NCBI GenBank assembly: GCA_946811185.2
Contig: OX328104.1
Span: forward strand, 46,670,505 to 46,734,504
Source of the DNA: Hippopus hippopus
Taxonomy: Eukaryota; Mollusca; Bivalvia; Cardiida; Cardiidae
Direction of reading: 5' to 3'
DNA: 64,000 nucleotides
The notes beneath the pieces are model-generated. The model was not told where the DNA came from, did not search any database, and saw only the letters and a program-made list of their open reading frames with translations. The position numbers and the translations under genes were made by a program. The stretch's first letter is position 1. Each line of letters begins with the position of its first letter. Shown here piece after piece: positions 44,101 through 49,699 of this stretch.

Positions 44101-44557
44101 TCCCAAAGTGAATGCATATTGTTTGAATGCAAGAACAACAAATGTGTCAGATTCATGCATACTTCTAAACTCTCATTGTTTTTTGCCTGATTATTATTAA
44201 TTTTGTGTGTGTGATAAAAATAAATTTCAGTTGCATTTGTGAACAAGTTTTTCATCAAATTTTGAATTTAAAAGCATAATAGATTTATAAGAATTCAGAA
44301 AAGGGCTTGTTGAACTAGACTGAGTTGTCTTGGCGAGAGAGCAAAGGGTCGAATAAACTCGCTTCCAGTATGTAAGGAAGCTTTAATGCTTTCAGCAATC
44401 ATATTCATAAGTAAAACATCCCTTGAATCTAATTTTTCAATCAAATACATCTCTTTCATGATCTTATTTCATTTGTGCCGAAAAACAAAAACGTAATCAT
44501 AAAATGACAGGAAAGAGAATGTCTTTTTTTTATTACCTGTGACAAATTTGTCGCCAT
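23167..44557 (-). CDS. CCDC112: CCDC112: coiled-coil domain-containing protein 112, spliced, 14 exons
   Basis: In transcript order the exons are 44557-44537, 42969-42872, 41465-41344, 39290-39201, 38259-38184, 34452-34263, 33176-33090, 31602-31453, 29732-29601, 28729-28634, 27840-27691, 25626-25531, 24878-24763 and 23197-23167, all phase-consistent. They give 484 codons plus TGA, close to the vertebrate length (about 450-530). The most diagnostic block is FEKFLEQTGG...GWDEYDHQTF (exons 6-7), followed by KSTFLQHLLPSLPTRT. The rest is long, charged, Glu/Lys/Gln-rich coiled coil. The C-terminus has the conserved RDPNRLLKPTAGW and HMPHR-AIPAWRQG. I recall human CCDC112 being linked to centriolar satellites; nothing in the sequence shows this. 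No signal peptide or membrane segment. Confidence 0.93.
23292..23503. repeat. Foldback repeat, CAATCAGAAGTTG family, copy 3
   Basis: CTTCTGATTGGCTAAACC and GGTTTAGCCAATCAGAAG form the central hairpin. In the last CCDC112 intron. Confidence 0.8.
24010..24740. repeat. Inverted-end repeat around a MITE (AACAAGAGC family)
   Basis: GCACCACATGCAGGTGCC at 24018 and GGCACCTGCATGCTGTGC at 24708 are inverted ends. A TTAA hairpin MITE (24103-24306, core CTGGTATATACAGC) lies within. Confidence 0.5.
24763..24878 (-). CDS. CCDC112: CCDC112 exon 13
   Basis: Encodes VDRDPNRLLKPTAGWRNR through YHMPHR, a conserved tail motif. The reading frame continues past the gtatgt donor for about 27 codons, so unspliced transcripts would give a different C-terminus. 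Confidence 0.93.
25103..25508. repeat. Two TTAA hairpin MITEs in tandem
   Basis: 25103-25328 (core CAGGTAACCAGC) and 25325-25508 (core region deleted after CTGGTAACC) share the TTAA at 25325. The pair ends 22 bases from CCDC112 exon 12. Confidence 0.75.
25531..25626 (-). CDS. CCDC112: CCDC112 exon 12
   Basis: 32 codons, DTLALQDRLAKEKAKELEQQ and onward; the conserved LDRQAKE region. Donor gtagtt, with a hairpin MITE about 22 bases beyond. Confidence 0.92.
26047..26172. repeat. Isolated hairpin, ~40-bp arms
   Basis: GTCAGGTGGCAGAGACATGG at left is matched by the complement of CCCCTGCCACCTGAC at right; both arms contain AAACTTGTTCACAGCTGTGG. The loop is about 45 bp. No second copy was seen in the window. 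Confidence 0.7.
26180..27690. other. CCDC112 intron 11, mostly unassigned
   Basis: AT-rich sequence without a recognised exon. An AACAAGAGC-family start (AACAAGAGCATTGCATGCAG) is at 27362. Confidence 0.4.
27691..27840 (-). CDS. CCDC112: CCDC112 exon 11
   Basis: 50 codons, QELKSKVLYYKQQRNEEEYL to REIAKFRQR, matching the QQKKEQEEFL ... DEISRFQER pattern. A solo LTR-like insertion starts 16 bases 5' of the exon. Confidence 0.92.
27857..28466. mobile_element. Solo LTR-like insertion, 610 bp
   Basis: Begins TGTTACGAG and ends TTACATAACA, so it carries TG...CA ends with TGTTA/TAACA inversion. It is flanked by CCAT at 27853-27856 and 28467-28470. An AATAAA lies near 27933. No internal coding region; a single LTR of an LTR retrotransposon is the best reading. 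Occupies most of CCDC112 intron 10. Confidence 0.65.
28634..28729 (-). CDS. CCDC112: CCDC112 exon 10
   Basis: 32 codons of coiled coil (VQKELERAQKEEKK ... EEWKKKQ). The exon shows strong GAA/AAG heptad-like bias. Confidence 0.9.
29218..29578 (+). repeat. ~340-bp repeat with GATACATCCTTACAGC ends, copy 2
   Basis: AAAGATACATCCTTACAGCT at left and AGATGTATCTTTAA at right. Shares TTTCTTTGAAGGC and GGGGCAACATTTGG with the other copies. Confidence 0.65.
29601..29732 (-). CDS. CCDC112: CCDC112 exon 9
   Basis: 44 codons, EEKDEILSKATEEP to SKLNAYK. Lys/Glu-rich helix; less conserved than its neighbours but in phase between good splice sites. Confidence 0.9.
30146..30332. repeat. Foldback repeat, CAATCAGAAGTTG family, copy 4
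   Basis: The left arm is shortened: AAAACTTCTGATTAGCTAGA pairs with GCCAATCAGAAGTTGTG. Confidence 0.75.
30478..30690. repeat. TTAA hairpin MITE
   Basis: The centre GAGAAAATGCTTGTTACAAG pairs with the following CATTTTCTCC; ends are CTCTTTACAACA and GGCAAAGGGTTA. Confidence 0.7.
30650..31490. repeat. Tandem duplication of MITE arm plus exon 8 donor end
   Basis: 30653-30755 (GTCGTTAAAATAT ... CTCTCTCCATTTCTTTAT) repeats as 31384-31485 (GTCATTAAAATAT ... CTCTCTCCATTTCTTAAT). The downstream duplicate of the exon 8 splice site has a GC where the real site has GT. A TIR element later split the second MITE arm. Confidence 0.65.
30784..31376. mobile_element. Non-autonomous TIR element, ~590 bp
   Basis: Ends ACCATTTTACTAA and, inverted, ACCGTTTTACTAA. 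Flanked by CCCAAGGG (30776-30783) and CCCCAGGG (31377-31384), a probable 8-bp target duplication with one change, in the arm of a hairpin MITE. No coding content. Confidence 0.65.
31453..31602 (-). CDS. CCDC112: CCDC112 exon 8
   Basis: 50 codons from GKSTFLQHLL to KKWREKRD, with a gtaaga donor. A decayed partial duplicate of its donor end lies at 30697-30755. Confidence 0.95.
31915..32135. repeat. TTAA hairpin MITE
   Basis: Core GTGCTAGTAACCAGC; CCDC112 intron 7. The end GGTAAAGAGTTAG has lost the final TTAA. Confidence 0.65.
32262..32458. repeat. TTAA hairpin MITE with central deletion
   Basis: Both outer arms are good but the hairpin centre is gone (GGACAGAATGCAAACAATGC). Ends TGGTAAAGAATTAA. 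Confidence 0.6.
32888..33050. repeat. Foldback repeat, AAGCACCAGGAAAG family, copy 2
   Basis: AATATTATGTTGTAGTTACT and AGTTACTACGACATAATATC are inverted ends. Ends 40 bases before CCDC112 exon 7 on the map. Confidence 0.7.
33090..33176 (-). CDS. CCDC112: CCDC112 exon 7, signature exon
   Basis: Exactly 29 codons: KFLEQTGGMRGGWDEYDHQ and TFLKFRQKYQ, the most conserved stretch of the family. Confidence 0.96.
33249..33472. repeat. TTAA hairpin MITE, diverged
   Basis: Core GAAAATGCTGTTGCCAGC; both termini degraded. Confidence 0.55.
33624..33852. repeat. TTAA hairpin MITE, complete
   Basis: TTAATTCTTTAACAAAC to GATGAAGAGTTAA. The centre is a perfect palindrome from GGAGAAAATGCTGG to its complement. 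Confidence 0.75.
33986..34209. repeat. TTAA hairpin MITE, complete
   Basis: TTAACCCTTTCCCACTTGAC to GGAAAAGGGTTAA in opposite orientation to the copy at 33624; the pair brackets 134 bp in CCDC112 intron 6. Confidence 0.8.
34263..34452 (-). CDS. CCDC112: CCDC112 exon 6
   Basis: Encodes YEEILLEERTTWLEIQALEK through LPPEVAAFE, 63 codons. It precedes the FLEQTGG block of exon 7. Confidence 0.95.
34496..34722. repeat. TTAA hairpin MITE
   Basis: TTAACTCTTTACCATACAAT; perfect CTGGTTACCAG centre; the right end is mutated to GGTAAAGAGGCAA. Starts 44 bases from CCDC112 exon 6. Confidence 0.75.
34800..34995. repeat. TTAA hairpin MITE, strongly diverged
   Basis: The GCATTTGCAGTTGAC arm is recognisable; the core is replaced by ACCATAGTTGAAAACC. 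Confidence 0.45.
35145..35373. repeat. TTAA hairpin MITE, exemplar copy
   Basis: Reference copy for the family: TTAACCCTTTACCA and TGGTAAAGGGTTAA at the ends; a short arm with TTTTAACGACCCTG and AAGACTTTTGAAAAC; a hairpin of GGAAAAGGAGAAAATGC and its complement around the GGTAACC centre; a long arm with GTCGTCTGCAAATG and CAATTTGGCCAAGTC. TTAA flanks and CCC-type ends are typical of piggyBac-like elements. No coding capacity; autonomous partner not in this window. Confidence 0.9.
35380..35585 (-). repeat. tRNA-derived SINE, truncated head
   Basis: Tail CATATCATGGTGGCTAGTGC to CAGATGCACTAACC; the A box is eroded. Abuts the exemplar MITE. Confidence 0.6.
35785..36088 (-). repeat. tRNA-derived SINE
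   Basis: Minus-strand copy: the B box reads as the complement of GGGATCGAACC at 36018 and the A box region as GCTACCGACTGTGCTACC. Same subfamily as 22378-22685. Confidence 0.75.
36166..36372. repeat. TTAA hairpin MITE
   Basis: Core GCTGGTTACCAGCATTTTCT; GTGTGGTAAAAGTGG at right. A stub of another copy starts at 36410 (TTTAACCCTTTACC). Confidence 0.7.
36480..37900. other. Central part of CCDC112 intron 5, unassigned
   Basis: No exon or clear repeat recognised apart from a short TCTGATCTTG-type element near 37000-37080. AT-rich. Confidence 0.4.
38184..38259 (-). CDS. CCDC112: CCDC112 exon 5
   Basis: Encodes FVEKLKVMMEDIEGTINAFK, near identical in pattern to the vertebrate block. It ends with a split Lys codon. 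Confidence 0.95.
38362..38490. repeat. Miniature perfect hairpin of the TTAA family
   Basis: CTCTAACTCTTTACCACACA at left mirrors TGTGTGGTAAAGAGTTAGAG at right. Both arms carry the short-arm sequence (TTTTAACGACTCTG / CAGGGTCGTTAAAA), meeting at GAAAACAATGTTTTC. The usual long arm and core are absent, so this is a symmetric derivative. Confidence 0.8.
38945..39180. repeat. TTAA hairpin MITE, diverged
   Basis: GTATTTGCAAATGACAG arm and GCTAGTAACCAGC core; lies 21 bases from CCDC112 exon 4. Confidence 0.6.
39201..39290 (-). CDS. CCDC112: CCDC112 exon 4
   Basis: Encodes KQQLEKISHMVKRF and ELRDVQPTPE, a conserved coiled-coil block. Donor gtaagt. Confidence 0.92.
39487..39924. repeat. Two TTAA hairpin MITEs, same orientation
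   Basis: A partial copy 39487-39613 (TTAACCTTTTTC; CTGGTAACCACC) and a longer one 39698-39924 (core TTCTGGTGACCAAT) separated by about 85 bp. Confidence 0.6.
39980..40255. repeat. GC-rich palindromic MITE
   Basis: Ends GGCCTGCAACAGGC and, inverted, GGCATGCAACCTGCG. Internal palindromes: GTGTCATTTCAGATCAG with its complement, and AGCCTGCGCATACTGCGCAGGCT. Confidence 0.55.
40548..40980. repeat. Two TTAA-family MITEs abutting
   Basis: The first (40548-40757) has lost its core; the second (40756-40980) keeps GAGAAAATGCTGATATCCAG. The junction reads GAGTTAGCTCTTTACC, a TTAA mutated to TTAG in both. Confidence 0.6.
40978..41318 (+). repeat. ~340-bp repeat with GATACATCCTTACAGC ends, copy 3
   Basis: Starts GTGATACATCCTTACAGC directly at a MITE end and stops 26 bases before CCDC112 exon 3 on the map. 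Confidence 0.65.
41344..41465 (-). CDS. CCDC112: CCDC112 exon 3
   Basis: Encodes QAMEREKCTHLYSKRSDFR, matching the vertebrate NMEKDKHSHFYNQKSDFR block. The gttgcag acceptor and gtaagg donor fit. Confidence 0.93.
41482..41960. repeat. Two TTAA hairpin MITEs in tandem sharing one TTAA
   Basis: 41482-41714 (perfect GCTGGTTACCAGC core) and 41711-41960 (core GATTACCAGC) share TTAA 41711-41714. The first copy starts 17 bases from CCDC112 exon 3. Confidence 0.8.
42115..42400 (+). repeat. tRNA-derived SINE
   Basis: Head GCAGCTCAGTGGTTAGCAT (A box) and GGTTCGATACC (B box); body CACCTCTGAGACTGATGCATG; tail GTGTTAAACTCCAATGC. Confidence 0.8.
42570..42850. repeat. MITE of the GCTCTGTGAAAA family
   Basis: Ends GAGCTATGCTTTGACAGAAG and CCCCTTTTCACAGAGCATGG; ends about 22 bases from CCDC112 exon 2. 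Confidence 0.6.
42872..42969 (-). CDS. CCDC112: CCDC112 exon 2
   Basis: Encodes DTERDKAVMAWKNKTEVAKK, similar to the WKQK...KKAEF region of vertebrate CCDC112. Flanked by tttttag and gtaagc. Confidence 0.88.
43600..44080 (-). repeat. Dispersed ~570-bp repeat, copy 2 (inverted)
   Basis: Shares CCGTCTCAAGTCCAT, AAGTTTGCGC-type and GACCAGTCAAAAAGTAACAT blocks in reverse order with 53930-54479. In CCDC112 intron 1. Confidence 0.7.
44537..44557 (-). CDS. CCDC112: CCDC112 exon 1 (start, 7 codons)
   Basis: AAAATGGCG is a good initiation context. It encodes MATNLSQ and ends at a gtaataa donor in phase 0. No ATG in the 72 bases between it and the upstream mobile element gives a better start. Confidence 0.72.
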
Positions 44558-45028
44558 TTTGATGCTTGCATAGCAATCATGTATAAAACACTCGAGCATA
44601 AAAAATACACACAACAATGCTGTTCAGGAGGTATCAAGACAGTTCCCCGACACAAGTTTTCAAGACAGTTCCCCGACACTTTTGAAGACAGTTCCCCGAC
44701 ACTTTTTTCATGTCAGATAACCTTTTATTGACTTTTATGATTGATAATCATGAGATGTTAGAAATATTTGTGGATAATTGATTCTGTTACTGAATTATAC
44801 GTACCCTATAAAGAAGAACTCTAGATCTATAACCATTGATGGTTAGATCTACTTATTCTCTCATCGGTGAATTCACGATTGTCATGCAAATTTGTAAGAA
44901 AATTTTAAGAAGGCATTTAGTAAGCATTAAACTTTATCAAAGATATGTTTGGCGATAACTTTTAAAATTGTTTTGATAATTTGTATTTTAGTTGTGCGTA
45001 TTCCTTTACGTTTTATAGAAGGCCGATG

Positions 45029-46427
45029 ATATTTACCCGACAGTCGTGTACACACTGAAGAAATTTCATACTGCGAGTCCGACTGTCGTGTACTCAATGA
45101 AGGAAAACTCGTTGGGTGCCCGACGGTCGTGCACGGACTGATGAAATTTCGTCTTGGGGGCACGATTACGTGCCCGCAATTTCCGATTTCTTCATTGAGT
45201 ACACGACGCGGTCGTGTACGCACTGAAGAACTGGAGTCTTACGTACACGTGTAAATGGGTTGGGCCAAAACGCAGACTTTTACGTGAATCGGCACGGCGT
45301 AGACAGTCTCATTGGAGCACACGGCAATAGTCATTTATACAGCGTGTTACAGAACAAATGCATGCACAAGCGTAGCTGGCAACCTTTTTATACGTCCGAA
45401 GGCTCGTATTACCTCATACTGTACACCCGGTCGTCCGTCCGTCCGTTTGGAATTTCTTGTGTGCGCAACTCCTCCTACAGTTTCCATCGGAATTAGATCT
45501 ATTTGAAATTTGCCACAATGGTATTCAGTCGTTTCGGCACCAAGTCATTTCTACACCCAGTCAGTTCGAAACTTTTTGGTCGTATCGACCCATATTTTGG
45601 TCAATTCGACCCACAATTTTTTTTAGCAACAAATTGTAGATAAAAAGTATTACTAATTCATTTGAGTAGGCCTACATGTATTCAAAGAGTTATCTAGATA
45701 GGGGTATCCCAAAAAGTATTTAAAGCAGATACAATTGAAATTCAGCTACATATACTATATGTGCTGTGGGAAATAACTAGTTAAATTTGCAGTGACAAGA
45801 ATATGTTAATAGTTGTTTTGTGTGTGTTTGTTTTTGGAGTTTAATGAATAACTTGGAGTTTCACCAGCGGTCGAAATGACCTAAAAGTGTCGAAATGACT
45901 CATTCACCACAGTGAATCTTTATGATGTCTAGTTGTGCATGTGACTCTCAAAATTCGGGTCGCTGTTTGCGTTCCAAAATTATCTGCACTTGATTTCTGA
46001 AATGGCCAACTTAAATAACTGCTAACGGACGGACGGACGACCGGGTGTATAACATAATACGACCCTTCAGGCATGACACCCTGTATAAATGACTATTGCT
46101 CCACTGAGACGGTTTACGCCGTGCTGGTTCACATAGCAGTCTGCGTTTTGGTCCAATCCATTAATACGTGTACGTAAGACTCCAGTTCTTCAGTGCGTAC
46201 ACGACCACATCGTGTACTGAATGAAGAAATCGGAAATAGCGGGCACGTCATCGTGCCCCCAAGACGAAATTTCATCAGTCCGTGCACGACCGTCGGGCAC
46301 CCAACGAGTTTTCCTTCATTGAGTACACGACAGTCGGGCACCCAAGAAGTTTTCCTTCATTGAGTACACGACAGTCGTACTCGCAATATGAATTTTCTTC
46401 AGTGCGTACACGACGGTCGGGTAAATA
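45029..46427. repeat. Long foldback inside the 3.6-kb element
   Basis: Left arm 45029-45445 and right arm 46024-46427 are imperfect reverse complements: ATTTACCCGAC ends, GTGCACGGACTGATG/CATCAGTCCGTGCAC, CGTCCGTCCGTCCG/CGGACGGACGGACG. The arms are built of short units such as GAGTACACGACAGTCG. The spacer of about 580 bp has no coding content. Confidence 0.75.
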
Positions 46428-46744
46428 GTCACTTTCTTCATTAGAATAACTTTAGAAGGAGAGAGGGGTGGATTTACCTGAGTGAAATACTTTTTTCTGT
46501 TTATCTAGTACGCTCGGTACATAGTCTTAGTATTTCACATACATGTATATGGTATGTACCAATTGGAAAAATGTAGTGTATTTCGATATTGTTTGGTATT
46601 TTGCGACCAAAGGCCGTCAAAATGTTCCGTCAAAAAAAGCTGAATTATAAAAAATTATAGACATTTCACGAGGCCATCATAGAAATTACAAATAATATCA
46701 CAGTGATCAAATACGTTCACTCGTCAATTACAGGTAAAAATACT

Positions 46745-48055
46745 TTAGTTTAGTTTAAACATATTTTATTCCACAGTAATATATACAAGTTTAGAAGAGA
46801 CAATATAATACAATCATAAGACAAAGATACTGAAGAAAAGGATAAGAACGAAAGCTTAGGCTTATAAAGTTCTTCTCCAAATTTTGAGTAACGGTTAATT
46901 AATGATCATATCATTACTAACTACAGAAAACATAAGTCAATTTAGTAAAAAAAAAAGGGTAGGGGGAAAATAACAAAAGAACAGAGAGGTGTGGAGTGTT
47001 ATTGGTTATAATTTAAATTGAAGAAACGCCTATTCAATGGCTGAAGAACCTTCCAACTGGATCATCACAATTGATTAAACAAGTGGTTGTTTACATTTAA
47101 AAAAAACAACTTAATGGTAATGAGATGTCAATCACCTTTAAAAGAAATGGCTTAAATAGATTGACTTGATACAGATTCAGCTATTACCAAGAAGACATAG
47201 GAATAAGATATTACATGGTAAATCTTCTACTCTCACGGATATATGTATGCACAGCAGCTAATATTCTTTGGTTATCAATGAAGTTTAGATTTTCATCTCC
47301 AAAAAGAATGATCTGTAGTGTAAATCTTGTTGTACCACTAATAAATAGGCTTAGACTAGTTCTTTGGTTATTATAAAAAGGACATTCTAAAAAGTAGTGT
47401 TTGGTCGATTCTACTGTACCGCATCTACAAAGTGGCGACTGGACCAATTTTTTTAAGTACAGGTGCTCATTGAGAGAGCTGCATCTGGTGCGTAATCTTG
47501 CATGTATAATTTGAATTTTCCTGTCGCCAAAAAAGTAAAGCCTACGCGGACAAGGTTTATCTACGTTTAAACGGTATTTAAAGACTGACAATGATTCTGC
47601 ATTCTTAATTTCATCTGGCAAAGAATTCCATTCATTAATCACAGCTGGCAAAAATGAAGTGCTGTACAATCTAGTTCTACAAGCAATGTTTCTCAAATTG
47701 TTTGGTCTGCGTAAGTTATAAGAGGAAGAACTGCCAACGGTAGGTGTAATAAGAGTATTAAGATAGTTTGGGGAAAGTCCATTAACCATTTTATAGAAAA
47801 GAATAAGCTTGTGCTTGCGCCGTCGTTGGCTTAAAGTTTCCCACCCGGATTCTTGATATAGATCAGCGATGGCAACTACTTTAGTACAACCGGTAACAAT
47901 TCGGGCAGCCTCATTTTGCACTTTATCCAGTTGATCTTTTAGCCCTTGAGAAAAATTGTCCCATATAACATCACCATATTCAAGAATAGGTCTGATAAAA
48001 GAGAAATAAATTATTTGAAGTGAAAAGCGATCAAGACCGGTTTTCACTTTGACAA
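46745..48055 (-). mobile_element. 5'-truncated non-LTR retrotransposon (CR1/jockey-like)
   Basis: Contains the C-terminal part of a reverse transcriptase ORF, then a 3' UTR ending near 46745 with a (CTAAA)-type tail on the minus strand. The 5' end stops just upstream of the first RT residues, as expected for incomplete reverse transcription. Confidence 0.75.
47211..48047 (-). pseudogene. Reverse transcriptase C-terminal fragment, 278 codons
   Basis: LQIIYFSFIRPILEYGDVIW is the typical post-catalytic helix of invertebrate LINE reverse transcriptases, followed by QRRRKHKLILFYKMVNG and RTRLYSTSFLPAVINEWNSL. A CRCGTVESTKHYFLEC motif near the end is the usual Cys/His cluster. The catalytic domain is missing, but this part is free of stops, suggesting a fairly young insertion. 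Confidence 0.88.
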
Positions 48056-48242
48056 TCAGTTACAAAAAAATCATTTATCCAGAAAATATTCATCAACAAT
48101 CTTTATCCTTGATAATTGTCATTTAACATAGACAAAAAGTGTCGGGGAACTGTCTTCAAAAGTGTCGGGGAACTGTCTCCAAATCTGTCGGGGAACTGTC
48201 TCGAAAACGTGTGTCGGGGAACTGTCTTGTTCCCGTTCAGGA

Positions 48243-48740
48243 TGCATTCGGTATACTTCGGGTGATGGGAGCCATCAAATCCCTGGGCTGTATCTGGTGG
48301 ATTGATATGCACCTAAAGGGTACATTTCATCGCCGGAAATACGGCCGGTTTACCGTTCTGAAAATTGTAAGGCTCCTCTTAAAAAAGAAAACTTGAGTCT
48401 CAATTTTCTATCGAAATCTTTCTAACTATATTTCAGTTGACAAACAGTTTGTAAATTCATTTTTTAACGTGGTTTATCAACTCCGATTGAAGTGTTCACC
48501 GACAGACAGAGGTTGTTTATGTCGTTGCTAAACGACTTACAGTAGCGCCGCCATGTAGAAGATCAAATGGAAACGACCGTTATACCGACGAGGTTAGATG
48601 TAGGTACGGAATCGGCCGAGTTGTGACGAGTGGGTAAGGATGGTGTGATGCTTCATAGACAGGTCGAATCTTCGAAGAATATGGTTTGCGCAAACAACGA
48701 TAGAGTAGCCCTCCCACATGTACAGCAAATTGGCCCATGG
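48243..48740. other. Intergenic, nothing recognised
   Basis: Sequence just beyond the element that may be the original upstream flank of CCDC112. No gene structure seen. Confidence 0.35.
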
Positions 48741-48746
48741 CAAAAA

Positions 48747-48915
48747 ATTTCGACCAATGTCAGCCTGCGCGGACTGCGCATGCTGACACTGGCAGAAATT
48801 TGTTGCTATGCGCGGACTGCGCATGCTGACTTTGGTCGAAATGTGTTGCTACGTGCAGTCTGCACAGGCTGACATTGGTCGAAATTTGTTGCCATGAGCG
48901 GACTGTGCAGCTGAC
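48747..48915. repeat. Tandem repeat, ~57-bp unit, 3-4 copies
   Basis: Each unit has GCGGACTGCGCATGCTGAC (or a variant) and GAAATTTGTTGC. The unit contains a GC-rich palindrome like that in the GCTCTGTGAAAA MITEs. Confidence 0.65.
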
Positions 48916-49439
48916 GTGGGTGATGCTCTTTGCAAAAGCTCCCTGTTCAGCTCGCACAGCTTAAATATAATAGACGTAATTCCTGAGTGCAAAACGATCA
49001 TCAAGATACTTAATCGTCAAAATTGTACCTCTTTGATGATAGAGAAAGCAGCCCTGCGGTAGACCTATTGATAATTTGGAGCAACGTTATCAAATACATA
49101 TTTTAGTCAAATCTTAAGTTCAACCTCTAGTGCTAAATCATGCATGCCTCTAGATCTTTGTAATAAATAGGCCTACAGTAACTGTGGTCCTATATTGTTT
49201 GAATAGTAAAAACTTCAACTTTTGAGGCCCTGATCTGGTTTTTTTTTTTTTAATGGGGGGTGTCTTTTTTTTGATGAGTCAATATTGAGAACTTGCACAC
49301 ACTTGTTTACACTTACACCATAGATGTTTTTTTTTTTTTTTTTTCCGAAACCCAGTCAAACTCTGGCTCACATCATGTGGTATAGCATACAAAAATAAAA
49401 TGAAGAAGGGTGCATTTATGTACTGGATAAGTTCCATAA

Positions 49440-49670
49440 ACAAGCTCAAAAGTATTGTTGTAAATGAATTTTTACGTTCAAAAGGACACTGTGCCTTAAG
49501 ACTACCACCCTATGAGTGTAACCATAATACCATTGAGCTAATTTTAGGCGAACTGAAAAAGTCTTAGTGAGAAACAATCCAAAACAAACCATGAAAGACC
49601 TTTAAGTCTGAGTGTCAGGTGGTTTGGAACACACATGTATCTCAACAGAAGCAGTATAAAAACTTGAAGC
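49440..49670 (+). pseudogene. Relic of a DDE transposase C-terminus
   Basis: One frame reads LRLPPYECNHNTIELILGELK, resembling the RLPPYHCxxNPIELIWAxxK motif of DDE (IS630/Tc1-type) transposases. Stops and frameshifts on both sides; no ends recognised. Confidence 0.55.
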
Positions 49671-49699
49671 CATGCCGAAAATAAACTTTAGTCAAATAT

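Larger units (their letters stand above)
44630..48234. mobile_element. 3.6-kb element with iterated inverted termini and 8-bp target duplication
   Basis: Flanked by GTTCAGGA at 44622-44629 and 48235-48242. The inverted ends match at 22 of 24 positions (starts GGTATCAAGACAG and GGGAACAAGACAG). Each end carries further copies of GACAGTTCCCCGACAC: three at left (44636-44705) and four at right (48135-48228), spaced about 23-25 bp. Inside are a long foldback (45029-46427) and a truncated LINE (46745-48055). No transposase found. The left edge is 72 bases upstream of the CCDC112 ATG. Confidence 0.82.
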
